Source: Chryseobacterium luquanense
Lineage (GTDB): Bacteria; Bacteroidota; Bacteroidia; Flavobacteriales; Weeksellaceae
NCBI RefSeq assembly: GCF_026460945.1
Contig: NZ_JAOVZV010000002.1
Coordinates: 1-64,000, forward strand
Length of the DNA: 64,000 nt
Direction of reading: 5' to 3'
Numbering within the stretch: position 1 is the stretch's first letter; each line of letters starts with the position of its first letter. Under the pieces are notes generated by a model. It did not search any database. It was given only the letters and a program-made list of their open reading frames with translations, and was not told the DNA's origin. Below are positions 62,403 to 64,000 of this stretch, in pieces. The position numbers and the translations under genes were made by a program.

Positions 62403-63305
62403 TTACTCAAGATTTCTCAATTTCACCTCTTTTTTAAGGTAAGTTTTGTAATCTTCGGCAAACATTCCGATGTAGGTTCCTTTTTTCAGATCTCTATTGA
62501 CTCCGGTTTTACCTAAAATAACTGAGCCACTTTCAATATGATTTCCTGAAGCAATACCAACCTGGCCCCATAAAGTCACCTCATCGCCTATAATACAGCA
62601 TCCTGCAACGCCAACTTGAGAAGCAATAAGACATTTTTTACCGATTACAGTATCGTGACCAATTTGAATCTGATTATCTAAAACTGAACCTTCACCAATA
62701 ATTGTAGAATCTGTAACGCCTCTGTCGATTGTACAACCGTTCCCGATTTCTACGTTGTTTTCGATGATGACATTTCCCACAGAAATCAGGCGGTCAAAAT
62801 TTCCATCTAATTTTCTGTAATAAAAAGCGTCTCCTCCTAAAACAGTGTTGGATTGAATAATCACATTATCACCAATTACCGTACGATCTCCAATAACAAC
62901 ATTTGGAAAAATAATTGTGTTTTTCCCGATTGTGATGTTGTTTCCCAAAACTGCAGAAGGATGTATTTTTGTACCTTCCCCTATTTCCACATCATGAAGT
63001 GTCTCTGTGAAATTATAGATTTTGGTAAAATGGGTATTGATTTTATTGAAATCTCTGAAAGGATCGTCAGAAACCAAAAGTGCTTTTCCTTCCGGACATT
63101 CCACTTCCTTATCAATCAGGATAATTGTCGCAGCAGAATTTAAAGCTTTATCATAATATTTTGGATGATTAACGAAAACTATTTCACCCGATTTTACTCT
63201 GTGAATTTCGTTGGTACCCAAAACCTGAAAATCTTCGGAACCAATAAATTTTGCCCCGATGAGGTCTGCAATAGTTTTTAGTTTTTGTGGCTGATGAAAC
63301 GTCAT
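62403..63305 (-). CDS. LpxD-like UDP-3-O-acylglucosamine N-acyltransferase
   Basis: A 300-residue left-handed beta-helix acyltransferase of lipid A synthesis type. An N-terminal uridine-binding domain (about 1-100) leads to hexapeptide repeats with [13 protein letters not shown] periodicity (about 105-275). The catalytic histidine is H217 in [10 protein letters not shown], matching H239 of E. coli LpxD by position. Flavobacteria often have two LpxD-like genes, one of which lies near efp and sucD; this seems to be that copy, so it may act on a related glycolipid rather than be the main LpxD. Confidence 0.88.
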   Translation of the reverse strand: MTFHQPQKLKTIADLIGAKFIGSEDFQVLGTNEIHRVKSGEIVFVNHPKYYDKALNSAATIILIDKEVECPEGKALLVSDDPFRDFNKINTHFTKIYNFTETLHDVEIGEGTKIHPSAVLGNNITIGKNTIIFPNVVIGDRTVIGDNVIIQSNTVLGGDAFYYRKLDGNFDRLISVGNVIIENNVEIGNGCTIDRGVTDSTIIGEGSVLDNQIQIGHDTVIGKKCLIASQVGVAGCCIIGDEVTLWGQVGIASGNHIESGSVILGKTGVNRDLKKGTYIGMFAEDYKTYLKKEVKLRNLE

Positions 63306-63325
63306 ACTTTTTAAATGATGTTTTG

Positions 63326-63430
63326 TTTTAAATCAACCTTGTCAAGATTTTAAACCCTGATAAGGTTCTTGTAATAGTTTTTTAATTTTAAATCAGCTTT
63401 GTCAAAGTTTGAAATGATGACAAGTTTTGT
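63326..63430. repeat. Tandem pair of CTTGTCAAG-type hairpin units
   Basis: The word TTTTAAATCAACCTTGTCAAG and its second copy TTTTAAATCAGCTTTGTCAAAG start about 60 bases apart. Each is followed by an imperfect complementary arm (CCTGATAAGGTT, GATGACAAG). The words are related to the palindromes at 33118-33165. Confidence 0.65.
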
Positions 63431-63440
63431 TTTTTTGCAT

Positions 63441-63524
63441 AGATTGCAGCCCGGCTTGAACGGAGCTCTTTTTGCGAAACGAAGTGTAGCAAAAAAGCGG
63501 GAGTGGAAGACGGAAAAAGCTGCC
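63441..63524. repeat. Dispersed intergenic element E3
   Basis: The stretch GATTGCAGCCCGGCTTGAAC, then GAGCTCTTTTTGC...GCAAAAAAGCGGGAG, has a hairpin core like E1 and a related GCGGGA end. It lies upstream of the LpxD-like gene. Confidence 0.45.
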
Positions 63525-63525
63525 A

Positions 63526-63562
63526 TAAAAAAATGAAAGCTGAAAGTGATTATCTTCCAGCT
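63526..63562 (-). terminator. Weak terminator of efp
   Basis: An imperfect stem with arms at about 63536-63544 and 63554-63562 (AGCTGAAAG with CTTCCAGCT) is followed on the minus strand by a T-run, 20 bases after the efp stop. Confidence 0.45.
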
Positions 63563-63583
63563 TCCTAATATTGTTTAGTATTA

Positions 63584-64000
63584 CTACTCTTTTACTCTTT
63601 CTAAGTAAGAACCATCTTCTGTGCTTACTTTGATTTTGTCTCCAGCTTCGATGAACAAAGGCACCATTACTCTTGCTCCGGTTTCAACGATAGCGTTTTT
63701 CAGAGCATTAGTTGCTGTATTTCCCTTTACACCCGGATCTGCTTCGATAACCTCCAAGTAAACAGACTGCGGCAATTCTGCAGAAAGTGGAGTTTCGTCT
63801 GCTTCTTTCAAGATGATTGTAACTTCTTCACCTGCTTTCATCAAGTTTGAGTTTTCAATCATTTCTTTGTTTAAATATAACTGAGAAAAATCTTCGTTGT
63901 TCATGAAGTGAAAACCATTCTCATCATCATAAAGATACTGGAATTTTCTTGTGATTACTTTTACTTCGTCGATTTTGTGCCCTGCAGAAAAAGTGTTATC
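63584..64000 (-). CDS. efp: Elongation factor P (3' part; N-terminus beyond the window)
   Basis: The last 138 residues of EF-P, which binds stalled ribosomes at polyproline stretches. The N-terminal domain with the modified lysine/arginine loop lies outside the window; about 50 residues are missing, given the usual length of about 188. The visible part starts DNTFSAGHKIDEVKVITRK and contains YLYDDENGFHFMNNEDF, the OB-fold domain and the C-terminal signature with GNTATNALKNAIVETGARVMVPLF. An internal ATG at 63904 is not the start. Confidence 0.96.
   Translation of the reverse strand, partial: DNTFSAGHKIDEVKVITRKFQYLYDDENGFHFMNNEDFSQLYLNKEMIENSNLMKAGEEVTIILKEADETPLSAELPQSVYLEVIEADPGVKGNTATNALKNAIVETGARVMVPLFIEAGDKIKVSTEDGSYLERVKE

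Noticed and set aside
63441..63524. A possible tRNA-like or small RNA structure in the GC-richer stretch
   Set aside because: No cloverleaf with anticodon or TTCGA arm could be drawn; the words match the dispersed element E1 instead.

Overview
The window looks like chromosomal DNA of a flavobacterium, most likely Chryseobacterium or a close Weeksellaceae relative. This is inferred from AT-rich DNA, several type IX secretion system (T9SS) C-terminal sorting domains, recurrent TAnnTTTG promoter elements of the Bacteroidetes type (two or three with an upstream TTG about 16-20 bases away), A-rich start regions without clear Shine-Dalgarno sequences, and families such as DUF6261, flavobacterial outer-membrane barrel proteins and Bacteroidetes-type short arginine decarboxylase. 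There are no rRNA, tRNA or CRISPR loci, no transposase and no prophage genes that I can see. Most of the window is ordinary core and niche genome.

Layout. 1-1911: heptamer repeats, then an ABC exporter pair. 2031-8828 (minus): malate dehydrogenase; a bacteriophytochrome kinase plus heme oxygenase operon; an RDD membrane protein downstream of a YejK/NdpA-type nucleoid protein. 8829-9413: an AT-rich desert with decayed repeats. 9414-19353: small proteins, a cupin lipoprotein, a large T9SS-secreted pectate-lyase-like protein, a membrane AraC regulator, a beta-lactamase-fold hydrolase, a Crp/Fnr regulator and a flavodoxin-fold oxidoreductase. 19501-24368 (minus): a small protein, a DUF4142 lipoprotein, DnaK and a secreted M43 metalloprotease. 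24567-28307: polyphosphate kinase and Ppx/GppA phosphatase, then a DMP19-type protein. 28462-33047: two secreted T9SS proteins whose last 75 codons and terminators are near copies. 33233-34626 (minus): Mrp/ApbC and NifU-type iron-sulfur proteins. 34753-41216: GH92 mannosidase, phytanoyl-CoA dioxygenase, dicarboxylate symporter and BON/SH3 proteins. 41300-46404: an outer-membrane barrel protein, an imperfect inverted-repeat element, a DUF6261 gene and a divergent HEPN gene separated by a 42-bp repeat array. 46555-51749: CocE-type hydrolase, an Ada/AlkB alkylation-repair operon, agmatinase and a HAD phosphatase. 51884-55256 (minus): arginine decarboxylase, and a tightly coupled cobalamin adenosyltransferase, TPR protein and thiamine pyrophosphokinase operon. 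55404-60703: an orphan protein, HemB, a stand-alone T9SS sorting domain protein, a NatAB-like ABC exporter and a Tat-like protein. 60776-64000 (minus): porin-like protein, SucD, LpxD-like acyltransferase and the C-terminal part of EF-P.

Functional links. Tetrapyrrole genes recur: HemB builds porphobilinogen, heme oxygenase makes the biliverdin that BphP needs, and the adenosyltransferase finishes cobalamin. SpeA and SpeB together give arginine to agmatine to putrescine. Ppk1 and Ppx make and degrade polyphosphate. Ada and AlkB both directly reverse DNA alkylation.

The least explained structure is the array of four 42-bp units (four helical turns each, with an operator-like palindrome in each) at 45116-45283 between the divergent DUF6261 and HEPN genes. 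Other structure worth noting is several families of dispersed intergenic palindromes and the duplicated sorting-domain-plus-terminator cassette.
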